A DNA stretch of 64,000 nt from Rhodococcus sp. G-MC3 (GTDB lineage Bacteria > Actinomycetota > Actinomycetes > Mycobacteriales > Mycobacteriaceae): contig NZ_JASISW010000002.1 of assembly GCF_030063335.1 (NCBI RefSeq), positions 186,001-250,000 of the forward strand, in the 5' to 3' direction. Under the pieces are notes generated by a model that saw nothing but the letters and a program-made list of their open reading frames with translations, did not search any database and was not told where the DNA came from. This document shows positions 1 to 7,795 of this stretch, piece by piece (within the stretch, counting starts at the first letter, position 1; every line of letters begins with the position of its first letter). Made by a program: the position numbers and the translations under genes.

Positions 1-1059
1 GCGCTCGACGCAGACACCGAGGGCGTCGAAGGTCTGACGTACGCGTGGTCGCCCGAGCAGCTCGTGGAGGTGTTGGGCTTCGAGGACGGCGTGTGGGCAA
101 CGGGATTGTTCGCCGTCGACTCTGCGGGCACTTTCGAGTCCGGAATGTCGGTACTGCAACTGCCCGAGGATCCGGACGACGCACGTCGCTTCGAGCGAGT
201 GTGCGCCGAGTTGAAGGCCGTGCGCGATCGGCGTTCTCAACCGGGCCGCGACGACAAAGTTGTCACCGCCTGGAACGGACTGGCGATCACCGCGCTCGCC
301 GAAGCGGGTGCAGGCCTCGGCCGATCCGAGTGGGTCGACGCGGCAGTCGAATGCGCGGAACAGATCTTTGCTACTCACGAGGAGAACGGCAGGGTGCGTC
401 GGGCATCGCTCGGCTCCCACGTGGGCGAGGCGATCGGAGTGCTGGAGGACTACGCCTGCCTTGCCGTGGGTTCGCTGTCGTTGTTCCAGGCGACGGGCGA
501 GACCGTGTGGCTGGGGCGAGCGCAGCGGATCCTCGACTCGGCCGCGGACCATTTCGCCGATCCCGATCACCCCGGCAGTTGGTTCGACACCGCAGACGAC
601 GCAGAAATGCTGGTAAGCAGGCCGCGTGATCCGTTGGACAACGCGACACCGTCCGGCGCGTCGACCATCACCGAGGCGTTGCACACGGCAGAAGGTCTTG
701 TTCCTGTTCAGAGCGCGGTGCGGTACGGCGAACTGGCGTCGGCCGGTCTGGCCCGATCGGCAGCAATACTCGAACGCGCTCCGCGTTCCGGCGGGCATTG
801 GCTCGCTGTTGCGGAGGCATCCCTGCACGGTCCGCTGCAGGTGGCGATTGCGACGAGTGGTGACGGTTCGCTGCTGGCGGTCGCTCGCGCGCACGCGCCG
901 GGAGGGGCAACGGTGGTGGCCGGTGCCGTCGACTCCTCACCGTTGTTCGAGGGCCGCCCGACGGTCGACGGTCGCGACGCCGCCTACGTGTGCCGGGGAT
1001 CCGTATGCCACACGCCGGTCACGACCGAGCGCGATCTGATCGAGGAACTGCGCCGATAG
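1..1059 (+). CDS. DUF255 thioredoxin-domain protein (C-terminal part)
   Basis: The reading frame is open from base 1, so the gene starts outside the window and only its last 352 codons are present. The visible part looks like the alpha/alpha-barrel C-terminal region of the DUF255 (YyaL / spermatogenesis-associated protein 20-like) family; the N-terminal thioredoxin-like domain lies upstream and cannot be checked. Family-typical stretches are TAWNGLAITALAEAG (about residue 90) and a late SGDGSLLAVARAHAP. The mycobacterial counterpart by position is Rv1084, next to hemolysin III and the Z-prenyl synthase as here. The biochemical role of the family is not established. Confidence 0.85.
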   Translation, partial: ALDADTEGVEGLTYAWSPEQLVEVLGFEDGVWATGLFAVDSAGTFESGMSVLQLPEDPDDARRFERVCAELKAVRDRRSQPGRDDKVVTAWNGLAITALAEAGAGLGRSEWVDAAVECAEQIFATHEENGRVRRASLGSHVGEAIGVLEDYACLAVGSLSLFQATGETVWLGRAQRILDSAADHFADPDHPGSWFDTADDAEMLVSRPRDPLDNATPSGASTITEALHTAEGLVPVQSAVRYGELASAGLARSAAILERAPRSGGHWLAVAEASLHGPLQVAIATSGDGSLLAVARAHAPGGATVVAGAVDSSPLFEGRPTVDGRDAAYVCRGSVCHTPVTTERDLIEELRR

Positions 1060-1163
1060 TCGCACTTTCGTCCTCGAATCGAGAAGTTGTGGCATGGTCA
1101 CTGCCGACGCAATCGCACTCTGCGGACAGGCCGCGTGCGATCACAGGGGGCGGTGACTGCGCG

Positions 1164-2057
1164 ATGACGACTATCTCTGCAGCAGAGGGAGCGATTCTGG
1201 CCAATTTCGTCGATGCGGTGCCTGCTGCCGTCCTGGTCCACACGATGGACTTTCAGGTGGTGGCGGCAAATCGGTTGTGCGAGGACGTTCTCGGTTACAC
1301 GACGGAGGAGATGCTCAGCCGGCTCGTCGCCGATTTCATTCCTACGGAGGATCGGGACTCCGCTCGCGAATTGGCAGGTTTGCTCGGCGACGCGTATCCG
1401 GCGGAATCGCCCGCCTCTGGTCGCCCGATCATCGCCAGGCGGCGGGTAGTGCGACGCGACGGCTCGGTCATATCGTGCTGGATGCAGATCGGCATCGCGC
1501 ATCTGGCAGGCCTGCGCGTGATCGTCGCGTGCATCGACCTGGTCAATCCGGTCGACGGTGACAGCAGGTGGTGGCGCGAGCGGGCCGAGCGTGACGATCT
1601 CACCGGTTTGTTGCGCCGTGCAGCCTTTCTCGATCGGGTCGACGCGTGGGTGCAGCGCGATCTGCCGATGACACTGGCGTTCGTAGACGTCGACCGACTC
1701 AAGGCGATCAACGACACCTACGGTCACCGGGCTGGGGACCTGGTGCTGGAGGCTGCCGCTCGGCGTTTGCGATCGTGGGCACCGTCCTGGGCCGTCGTCG
1801 GTCGATTCTCGGGCGACGAGTTCGTCGTTGCTTGCTCCGGAGACAAGATGTCGGCCGAGCGATTGACGGCGAGCCTACGCAGCGCCGTGTGCAGCGAACC
1901 TGTGCCGTGGGCGACGGAACAGCTCGTCGTCTCGGTCAGTATCGGAGCGGTGGAGCGGCGAGACGGCGAGGACAGCCGCGACCTTGTGAATCGAGCCGAC
2001 GCACTGATGTACCGAGACAAAGCAGGTTCGAGGGGCACCGGGTCAGGGGCCGGGTAG
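1164..2057 (+). CDS. PAS-GGDEF protein, putative diguanylate cyclase
   Basis: A 297-residue protein with a PAS sensor region (about 15-125) and a GGDEF domain (about 140-295). The signature loop reads RFSGDEF (SGDEF at 216-220), with upstream DDLTGL and FVDVDRLKAINDTYGH, so cyclization of two GTP to c-di-GMP is plausible. No RxxD inhibitory site is visible before the signature loop, which argues against product inhibition at a classical I-site. No membrane segment is seen, so it is probably cytoplasmic with a small ligand or redox signal read by the PAS domain. ATG 1164 was chosen because it follows a GGGGGCGG stretch and begins the conserved region; the frame is open further upstream. The gene is inserted between the Rv1084-like and hemolysin III genes. 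Confidence 0.85.
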   Translation: MTTISAAEGAILANFVDAVPAAVLVHTMDFQVVAANRLCEDVLGYTTEEMLSRLVADFIPTEDRDSARELAGLLGDAYPAESPASGRPIIARRRVVRRDGSVISCWMQIGIAHLAGLRVIVACIDLVNPVDGDSRWWRERAERDDLTGLLRRAAFLDRVDAWVQRDLPMTLAFVDVDRLKAINDTYGHRAGDLVLEAAARRLRSWAPSWAVVGRFSGDEFVVACSGDKMSAERLTASLRSAVCSEPVPWATEQLVVSVSIGAVERRDGEDSRDLVNRADALMYRDKAGSRGTGSGAG

Positions 2058-2068
2058 GGGTCGGTCGG

Positions 2069-2734
2069 CTAGAACAGAACCAACCACACCGCGACGAGAT
2101 GGCAGATTGCTGCGAGAACCGTAGCGGCGTGAAAGAACTCGTGATGGCCGAAGGTCCTCGGCCACGGGTTGGGCCATTTGGTCGCGTACAGCACCGCGCC
2201 GACGCTGTAGAGGATGCCGCCGACCAGCAGTAATACGAACGGTGCGTAGCCGACGTGGTCGATCAGTGTCGGCGCGACGGGAACGATGGCCCACCCGAGC
2301 ATCAGATACAACGGAACCCCGACCCAGCGCGGAGCCTCCGGCCACAGCATCTTCAGTGCGACGCCGCCGAGCGCGCCGATCCAGACGACGATCAGCAGAG
2401 TGCGGCCGGTGTTCGTGGGGAGCCCGAGAATTGCGAACGGCGTGTAGCTGCCTGCGATGAACAGAAAGATCATCGAGTGGTCGGCCCGCTTCATCCACGT
2501 TCGGTGAGCAGGGTTGTCCCAGTGCACGCGGTGATAGGTGGCGCTGACTCCGAAGACACCGCACACGGTGATTGCATACACCGCGGTCGCGATTCCCGCA
2601 CTGACCGACACCATGGCGAACGCCAGTGTTACCAGGACGATGCCGGAGACCACGGCAACACCGAAGGCGTACAGATGAATCCATCCCCGCATCCGTGGTT
2701 TGACGGGGAGCTCGTCGATTCCGAACATCGTCAT
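2069..2734 (-). CDS. Hemolysin III / TrhA family membrane protein
   Basis: About 221 residues with seven predicted hydrophobic segments of the PAQR/hemolysin III superfamily. Conserved family residues are seen in SATYHRVHW, in the DHSMIFLFIAGSYTPF segment and in the late FGHHEFFHAATVLAAICH, which supplies the putative metal-binding histidines. Family members in bacteria are linked to membrane lipid homeostasis rather than proven hemolysis. ATG 2734 lies 8 nt after a perfect AGGAGG (reverse complement of 2742-2747); the ATG at 2740 sits only 2 nt from it and is less likely. The gene is divergent from the Z-prenyl synthase, as in the Rv1085c/Rv1086 pair, with a perfect palindrome in between. 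Confidence 0.9.
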   Translation of the reverse strand: MTMFGIDELPVKPRMRGWIHLYAFGVAVVSGIVLVTLAFAMVSVSAGIATAVYAITVCGVFGVSATYHRVHWDNPAHRTWMKRADHSMIFLFIAGSYTPFAILGLPTNTGRTLLIVVWIGALGGVALKMLWPEAPRWVGVPLYLMLGWAIVPVAPTLIDHVGYAPFVLLLVGGILYSVGAVLYATKWPNPWPRTFGHHEFFHAATVLAAICHLVAVWLVLF

Positions 2735-2757
2735 CCGCATAACCTCCTGTACTGGGA

Positions 2758-2777
2758 AACCTACGGCACCGTAGGTT
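2758..2777. promoter_or_regulatory. Perfect 20-bp palindrome, candidate TetR-type operator
   Basis: The sequence AACCTACGGCACCGTAGGTT has 9-bp perfect arms around a 2-nt centre. It sits 24-43 nt upstream of the hemolysin III start and about 70 nt upstream of the Z-prenyl synthase start, within the divergent promoter region. CTACGGnnCCGTAG-like palindromes are common among TetR-family operators of actinobacterial lipid genes (recalled knowledge, not checked here). No regulator gene is adjacent, so a trans-acting repressor is inferred. Confidence 0.5.
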
Positions 2778-2846
2778 CAGTGCTCACTGTACCGGCGAGT
2801 AGCTATCGAGTGTCGGCGTAAGGTTGTGCTCCGTGGTGATGTCTCG

Positions 2847-3629
2847 GTGAAGATTCTCCCGACCAAGGTGCGCAGTGTCCTCTACAACGTGTACGAGCGG
2901 CGCTTGCTCTCCCAACTCGAAGGCGTGGCGCATCCGCGCCACGTTGCCGTCATGTGTGACGGAAATCGCCGCTGGGCGCGAGAGAACGGTTTCACCGATG
3001 TCGCGCACGGACATCGCATGGGGGCGCTCAAGATCGCCGAGATGCTCGGCTGGTGTGACGCCGCCGGCATCGAGATGGCAACGATCTACCTGCTGTCCAC
3101 CGAAAATCTGCGACGGGACCCCGACGAGCTCGAATCCCTGCTCGAGATCATCACTGACGTCGTCGAGGAGATCTGCGGACCTGAGCAGAACTGGGGCGTC
3201 AAGATCGTCGGCACTCTCGATCTTCTGCCCGCGCCGACGGCTCGCCGCTTGAAGGAAGCTGCCGGTCTCACGGCCGGACGAACCGGAACTCACGTCAACG
3301 TCGCGGTCGGATACGGCGGACGGCAGGAGATCGCCGATGCCGTCCAGTCGCTGCTGAGCGAGAAGATCGCAGCAGGCGTCACCGGCGACGAGCTGATCTC
3401 GTCGATCAACGTCGACGGGATCGACAATCACCTCTACACCTCGGGTCAGCCCGACCCCGACCTCGTGATCCGCACTTCGGGAGAGCAGCGGCTGTCGGGA
3501 TTTCTGCTCTGGCAGAGCGCGTACTCCGAGATCTGGTTCACCGAGGCCTACTGGCCCGAGTTCCGCCGCGTCGACTTCCTGCGTGCGCTGCGTGACTACG
3601 CCGCGCGGCATCGGAGGTTCGGGATCTAG
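2847..3629 (+). CDS. Short-chain Z-isoprenyl diphosphate synthase (Z-FPP synthase-like)
   Basis: Cis-prenyltransferase of 260 residues. It carries the family motif HVAVMCDGNRRWAR, whose Asp binds the diphosphate-Mg, LLSTENLRRDPDEL, and the C-terminal PDPDLVIRTSGEQRLSGF with the conserved SEQRLS-type block. It is nearly collinear with Rv1086, which makes omega,E,Z-farnesyl diphosphate, the precursor of decaprenyl phosphate used in arabinogalactan and lipoarabinomannan synthesis. That homology, rather than the generic UppS fold, is why a short-chain product is proposed. GTG 2847 gives an N-terminus (KILPTKVRSVLYNVYERRL) matching the mycobacterial protein; GTG 2826 is an alternative. It is divergent from hemolysin III and convergent with coaA. 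Confidence 0.9.
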   Translation: MKILPTKVRSVLYNVYERRLLSQLEGVAHPRHVAVMCDGNRRWARENGFTDVAHGHRMGALKIAEMLGWCDAAGIEMATIYLLSTENLRRDPDELESLLEIITDVVEEICGPEQNWGVKIVGTLDLLPAPTARRLKEAAGLTAGRTGTHVNVAVGYGGRQEIADAVQSLLSEKIAAGVTGDELISSINVDGIDNHLYTSGQPDPDLVIRTSGEQRLSGFLLWQSAYSEIWFTEAYWPEFRRVDFLRALRDYAARHRRFGI

Positions 3630-3644
3630 GCGCCCTCGACGCCT

Positions 3645-3684
3645 GTGAGTGGAAATACGTCCCCTGGGACGTAGTTCTGCTCAC
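3645..3684. repeat. Family B palindromic repeat, copy 1 (40 bp)
   Basis: Two 19-nt arms, 16 of 19 positions pairing, separated by 2 nt. The left arm reads GTGAGTGGAAATACGTCCC. It lies between the converging stop codons of the Z-prenyl synthase (3629) and coaA (3698). Two further 40-bp copies lie at 9135-9174 and 33580-33619; the right arm of the latter matches this left arm at 18 of 19 positions. The element may work as a bidirectional terminator. Confidence 0.75.
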
Positions 3685-3697
3685 GTGCGCGCGGCGC

Positions 3698-4621
3698 TCA
3701 CAGCTTCCGTAGCCGCAACCTGTTGATGGCGTGATCGTTGTCCTTGCGCAGCACCATCGTCGCGCGCGGTCTCGTTGGCAGAATGTTCTCCACGAGGTTC
3801 GGCAGGTTGATCGAGTGCCACAAGTCCTCGGCGGCGATGCGGGCATGCTCGTCGGACAGGCCTGCGTAGTGGTGGAAATGCGAGGTAGGGTCCTGGAACG
3901 ACGTCTTGCGCAGTGCGAGAAAGCGTTTGACGTACCAGCCCTCGATGTCCTCGATCCTGGCGTCGACGTAGATCGAGAAGTCGAACAGATCGGACACCAT
4001 CAATCTGGAACCGGTCTGTAGCACGTTCAGTCCCTCGACGATGAGAATGTCGGGTTGGCGGACCATGTGGAACTGGCCTTTGACGATGTCGTACGACACG
4101 TGCGAATACACCGGAGCAGCAACCTCTTCGGCGCCGGACTTGACCTCGGTGACGAAGCGCAGCAGCTTGCGTCGGTCGTAGCTCTCGGGGAAACCTTTGC
4201 GATGCAGGATTCCGCGCCGCATCAGCTCCGCTGTCGAATAGAGGAATCCGTCGGTCGTCACCAGGTCGACCCGAGGATGGTGTTCCCACCGAGCGAGAAG
4301 GGCTTGCAGCACACGAGCCGTCGTCGATTTTCCGACGGCGACGCTTCCCGCCACGCCGATGACGAACGGGACCTGACGGTCGGGGTGCTTCTCGCCGAGG
4401 AACGTCGCCGTCGCCGCGAACAGCCGCTGACGCGCGGCGACCTGCAGGTGGATCAGACGAGCGAGCGGGAGGTACACCTCGGCGACCTCGTCGAGGTCGA
4501 TCTGCTCACCGAGTCCGCGAAGTCCGACGAGTTCTTCCTCGGTCAGAACGAGGGGAGTGGACTGTCGCAACGTTCGCCATTGTGCGCGATCGAACTCGAC
4601 GTACGGGCTGGATTCGCTCAT
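3698..4621 (-). CDS. coaA: Pantothenate kinase, type I
   Basis: 307-residue ATP-dependent kinase that phosphorylates pantothenate to 4'-phosphopantothenate, the first and usually rate-setting step of coenzyme A synthesis. The P-loop GSVAVGKST is at 92-100. Downstream family blocks include [20 protein letters not shown], the [15 protein letters not shown] stretch and the C-terminal [27 protein letters not shown]. Length and order match the prokaryotic type I enzyme (Rv1092c in M. tuberculosis). It is convergent with the Z-prenyl synthase and divergent from the DUF885 gene; the 163-bp divergent gap (4622-4784) must hold both promoters, but no clear box could be assigned. Confidence 0.97.
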   Translation of the reverse strand: MSESSPYVEFDRAQWRTLRQSTPLVLTEEELVGLRGLGEQIDLDEVAEVYLPLARLIHLQVAARQRLFAATATFLGEKHPDRQVPFVIGVAGSVAVGKSTTARVLQALLARWEHHPRVDLVTTDGFLYSTAELMRRGILHRKGFPESYDRRKLLRFVTEVKSGAEEVAAPVYSHVSYDIVKGQFHMVRQPDILIVEGLNVLQTGSRLMVSDLFDFSIYVDARIEDIEGWYVKRFLALRKTSFQDPTSHFHHYAGLSDEHARIAAEDLWHSINLPNLVENILPTRPRATMVLRKDNDHAINRLRLRKL

Positions 4622-4784
4622 TCGCGATACCGCGCCGAGCGCAGGACGCAGTGACCCAGCAGTCGTGAGCTCCGGAGGAGCGCGAGTCGCATGGCTTCAG
4701 ATTGTGCTCGGTGCGACAACGACTCGCACGGGCGGGGTGGTTCACCGTACGTTCACCTGTGCGTGCGCACTATCGTCGACTTTC

Positions 4785-5981
4785 ATGAACGCCGATTCCT
4801 TCGTCCGTGAATACCTCTCACTCGGCCTGAGTTTCGACCGACTCGAAGAAGGGTTCGTCGACGCCTTCACCGGTGACCCCGAGTTGCGGCGAGCCGTCGA
4901 GAATGCCCCGGCCCCCGAACCTCACGCGCTGGCTCGCCGTGCCGCCGAGCTTCGCGGTGAACTGGCGAACACGGATCTACCTGCCCAGCGCGCGGAGTTC
5001 ATCGACGTGCATCTGCGTGCCCTCGAGTGTTCGGGGCGCAAGTTCGCGGGCGATGACATCGGATTCGTCGACGAGGTGTTCGCGTACTTCGACGTCCGCA
5101 TCGAGCCCGGCGATCAGGACGGCTACCGGCAAGCGCACCGAAAGATGGACGAGGTGCTCGCAGGACCTGGCTCGTTGGCTGAGAGACTCGCCGCACACCG
5201 CTCGTCCGACGTCATTCCCGCCGACCGGTTGCAGGACTGCGTCGACGCATTTTCCAGCGCATTGCGCGACCTGGTGCGCGCCGAGTACACATTGCCCGAG
5301 TCCGAGCAGGTGAACTACGAGGTCGTCGGTGACAAACCGTGGTCTGGCTTCAATTACTACCTCGGCGACTATTCCTCGACGGTGGCTATCAACGCCGATC
5401 TCGAGCAGCAGATGGCCAACCTGCCGCATCTCATTGCGCACGAGGCGTATCCCGGCCACCACACCGAGCACTGCAGGAAGGAAGCCGGATTGGTCTCCAC
5501 CGGGCAGCTCGAACAAACACTGTTCCTGGTCAACACCCCGCAGTGCCTGATGGCGGAGGGGCTGGCCGATCTGGCGTTGAAGTCGATCGTCGGGCCGGGA
5601 TGGGGATTGTGGGCGCAGGAGATCTACGCGGACCTGGGGCTTCGATTCGACGGGGAGAAGGCCGAGAGATTGTCCGCGGCGTCGGGTCAACTGCTCGGCG
5701 TGCGCCAAGATGCGGCGCTGTTGCTGCACGATCAGCACAAGAGTCAGGACGACGTCGCCGCGTATCTGGAGAAGTGGTCGCTGACGTCGTCCAAACGAGC
5801 ACGTCAGAGTCTCAAGTTCCTTTCCTCGCCGCTGTGGCGCGCATATATCAGCACCTACGTCGAGGGATACAAGCTTCTCGGCGGTTGGCTGGATCAGGGC
5901 ACAACGGTCACCGAGAGGACGGCATTGTTCGGCCGATTGCTCGACGAACCGCTGATTCCCAGTGCACTTCGGGTGGCCTAG
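4785..5981 (+). CDS. DUF885 family putative metallohydrolase
   Basis: 398 residues. The key motif is HEAYPGHHTEH at 219-229, the expanded zinc-peptidase-like HExxxGHH signature of DUF885 proteins, followed by a conserved NTPQCLMAEGLADLAL with the third-ligand Glu region. No signal peptide is seen, so a cytoplasmic peptidase or hydrolase is most plausible; the substrate is unknown. ATG 4785 begins the conserved region (MNADSFVREYLSLGLSFDRLEEGF); the frame is open further 5' without family similarity. It lies between coaA and glyA, where the mycobacterial block has other genes, so it is probably a lineage-specific insertion. Confidence 0.85.
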   Translation: MNADSFVREYLSLGLSFDRLEEGFVDAFTGDPELRRAVENAPAPEPHALARRAAELRGELANTDLPAQRAEFIDVHLRALECSGRKFAGDDIGFVDEVFAYFDVRIEPGDQDGYRQAHRKMDEVLAGPGSLAERLAAHRSSDVIPADRLQDCVDAFSSALRDLVRAEYTLPESEQVNYEVVGDKPWSGFNYYLGDYSSTVAINADLEQQMANLPHLIAHEAYPGHHTEHCRKEAGLVSTGQLEQTLFLVNTPQCLMAEGLADLALKSIVGPGWGLWAQEIYADLGLRFDGEKAERLSAASGQLLGVRQDAALLLHDQHKSQDDVAAYLEKWSLTSSKRARQSLKFLSSPLWRAYISTYVEGYKLLGGWLDQGTTVTERTALFGRLLDEPLIPSALRVA

Positions 5982-6038
5982 CCCGGGTCTTCTAAGCTGT
6001 ATACGCCCACGTCGCTGCATTCCTTGGAGATTTTTGAA

Positions 6039-7322
6039 ATGACCGATGTCAACAACCTGTCTCTGGCCGAACTCGACCCCGAGGTCGCCGAAGCCATGGC
6101 GGGCGAACTCGGTCGTCAACGCGACACTCTCGAGATGATCGCGTCGGAGAATTTCGTGCCGCGTGCAGTCCTGCAGGCACAGGGAAGCGTCCTCACCAAC
6201 AAGTACGCCGAAGGCTACCCGGGACGCCGTTACTACGGCGGCTGCGAACACGTCGACGTAGTCGAGGACCTGGCACGAAACCGCGCCAAGGAGCTGTTCG
6301 GTGCCGAGTTCGCCAACGTGCAGCCGCATGCGGGTGCGCAGGCCAACGCCGCAGTACTGATGGCGCTCATCAACCCGGGCGACAAGATCATGGGCCTCGA
6401 CCTCGCCCACGGCGGCCACCTCACGCACGGCATGAAGCTCAATTTCTCCGGCAAACTGTACGAGGTCGAGTCCTACGGGGTCAGCAAGGAAGACCACCGC
6501 ATCGATATGGACGAGGTGCGCAAGCAGGCCATCGCGTCCAAGCCGCAGGTGCTGATCGCCGGTTGGTCCGCGTACCCGCGTCACCAGGATTTCGCCGCGT
6601 TCCGCTCGATCGCCGACGAGGTCGGTGCTCTGCTCTGGGTCGACATGGCTCACTTCGCGGGCCTGGTTGCCGCCGGTGTTCACCCGTCACCCGTGCCGTA
6701 CGCCGACGTGGTGTCCTCGACGGTGCACAAGACGCTCGGTGGACCTCGCTCCGGCCTGATCCTCGCGAAGAAGGAGTGGGCGAAGAAGCTCAACTCCGCC
6801 GTCTTCCCCGGCCAGCAGGGTGGACCGCTCATGCATGCCATCGCAGCCAAGGCCGTCGCGTTCAAGATCGCGGCGACGCCCGAGTTCAAGGAGCGTCAGG
6901 AGCGCACCGTCCTCGGTGCATCGCTTCTCGCGGAACGTCTCAACGGCAGCGACGTCGCCGACAAGGGGATCTCCGTTCTCACCGGCGGCACCGACGTCCA
7001 CCTCGCCCTGGTGGACCTGCGTAACAGTCAGCTCGACGGGCAGCAGGCCGAGGATCTACTGCACGAGGTCGGCATCACCGTCAACCGCAATGCGGTCCCG
7101 TTCGACCCCCGTCCTCCGATGGTCACGTCCGGCCTGCGGATCGGCACCGCCGCGCTCGCGACGCGTGGCTTCGGCGAGGCCGAGTTCACCGAGGTTGCCG
7201 ACATCATCGGAACCGCCCTCGCCACCGGTGAGGCCAGCGATTCGCTCAAGGAGCGCGTCGTCAAGGTCGCGCAGAGCAAGCCATTGTATGACGGGCTCGA
7301 AGACTGGGGTTTGCTGGGCTGA
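6039..7322 (+). CDS. glyA: Serine hydroxymethyltransferase
   Basis: 427-residue PLP enzyme that interconverts serine plus tetrahydrofolate with glycine plus 5,10-methylene-tetrahydrofolate, the main source of one-carbon units. The PLP lysine is K231 in [13 protein letters not shown]. Other landmarks are [16 protein letters not shown] near the N-terminus and the [20 protein letters not shown] stretch before the lysine. ATG 6039 is 8 nt after a GGAGA box (6026-6030); an in-frame TTG at 6024 overlaps that box and is rejected. It corresponds to glyA1 (Rv1093). A family A palindrome begins 20 nt after the stop. Confidence 0.97.
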   Translation: MTDVNNLSLAELDPEVAEAMAGELGRQRDTLEMIASENFVPRAVLQAQGSVLTNKYAEGYPGRRYYGGCEHVDVVEDLARNRAKELFGAEFANVQPHAGAQANAAVLMALINPGDKIMGLDLAHGGHLTHGMKLNFSGKLYEVESYGVSKEDHRIDMDEVRKQAIASKPQVLIAGWSAYPRHQDFAAFRSIADEVGALLWVDMAHFAGLVAAGVHPSPVPYADVVSSTVHKTLGGPRSGLILAKKEWAKKLNSAVFPGQQGGPLMHAIAAKAVAFKIAATPEFKERQERTVLGASLLAERLNGSDVADKGISVLTGGTDVHLALVDLRNSQLDGQQAEDLLHEVGITVNRNAVPFDPRPPMVTSGLRIGTAALATRGFGEAEFTEVADIIGTALATGEASDSLKERVVKVAQSKPLYDGLEDWGLLG

Positions 7323-7342
7323 TTTTTATCCGCCCCCTTTCC

Positions 7343-7393
7343 GCATGAATGGACCATCGCAACGGTTAGACGGTTGCCATGGTCCATTCATGC
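7343..7393. repeat. Family A palindromic repeat, copy 1 (51 bp)
   Basis: Two 21-nt arms (7343-7363 and 7373-7393) pair at all but one position around a 9-nt loop GGTTAGACG. The outer arm sequence is GCATGAATGGACCAT. It begins 20 nt after the glyA stop codon. Copies of exactly the same length are at 10819-10869 and 44914-44964; this copy has the reverse-complement loop and so lies in the opposite orientation. The position suggests a role in mRNA 3'-end formation or stability. Confidence 0.85.
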
Positions 7394-7635
7394 GTTCGGG
7401 GGTCGGCCGGAAATTCCCGCGGCCGGGCCGCGATCGGTGGTAAGAATGCAGGAGGAACATTCGCACGCATTCGCGACGAATGTTGGCCCTGTGGGCGCCG
7501 CATTTCACTGGCGGACACGCCTCATTCAGCCGCGTTCAGGCCACTGATGCAGCCCCGGCGGGTTAACGCGTTGTTCACCGACACGCCCCTCACTCGGCGA
7601 GCCAACCGCTGATTTCGGCTGTACCGTCGGCAATA

Positions 7636-7795
7636 ACAGGCAGCGGGGAAGCTGTCTGTGCGGGAGGTTCTGATACGTGACTGAGCTAGTGAGTGCGAGA
7701 GGGCCGGTACGCGGTCCTCGTGTCACCTGACACGTCGAATCCGACCGGCCGAGCGACACGTCTGCGCGGTGCCGCGCCAGACATAGGAGCCCCAC
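7636..7795 (+). promoter_or_regulatory. Structured 5' leader of phoH2
   Basis: The 402-bp gap between the family A repeat and phoH2 has no convincing full-length gene. Its last 160 bp show ordered elements: a hairpin ACAGGCAGC/GCTGTCTGT (7636-7659), a GGGAGG ribosome site (7662-7667), a 17-codon ORF (7677-7730), and a hairpin CGTGTCACCTGACACG (7719-7734) that overlaps the stop of that ORF. The phoH2 ribosome site AGGAG follows at about 7784. This layout looks like a translation- or attenuation-controlled leader. For 7394-7635 I see only unassigned sequence, which may hold the promoter. Confidence 0.45.
7677..7730 (+). CDS. 17-codon leader ORF upstream of phoH2
   Basis: GTG-initiated ORF coding for MTELVSARGPVRGPRVT. 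Its support is a strong GGGAGG Shine-Dalgarno box with an ideal 9-nt spacing and its place between two hairpins ahead of phoH2. It is too short for homology. In mycobacteria a small antitoxin gene, phoAT, precedes phoH2; this peptide is far shorter and is not claimed to be PhoAT. It may serve as a regulatory upstream ORF. Confidence 0.4.
   Translation: MTELVSARGPVRGPRVT

Noticed and set aside
4977..6683. 568-codon open frame on the minus strand
   Set aside because: It runs antisense across both the DUF885 gene and glyA, has no domain and no ribosome site, and both sense genes have intact motifs.
7526..7795. 89-codon minus-strand frame in the phoH2 leader as a possible phoAT-like gene
   Set aside because: It is on the wrong strand for a phoAT-phoH2 operon, overlaps the ribosome sites of the leader and shows no family features.
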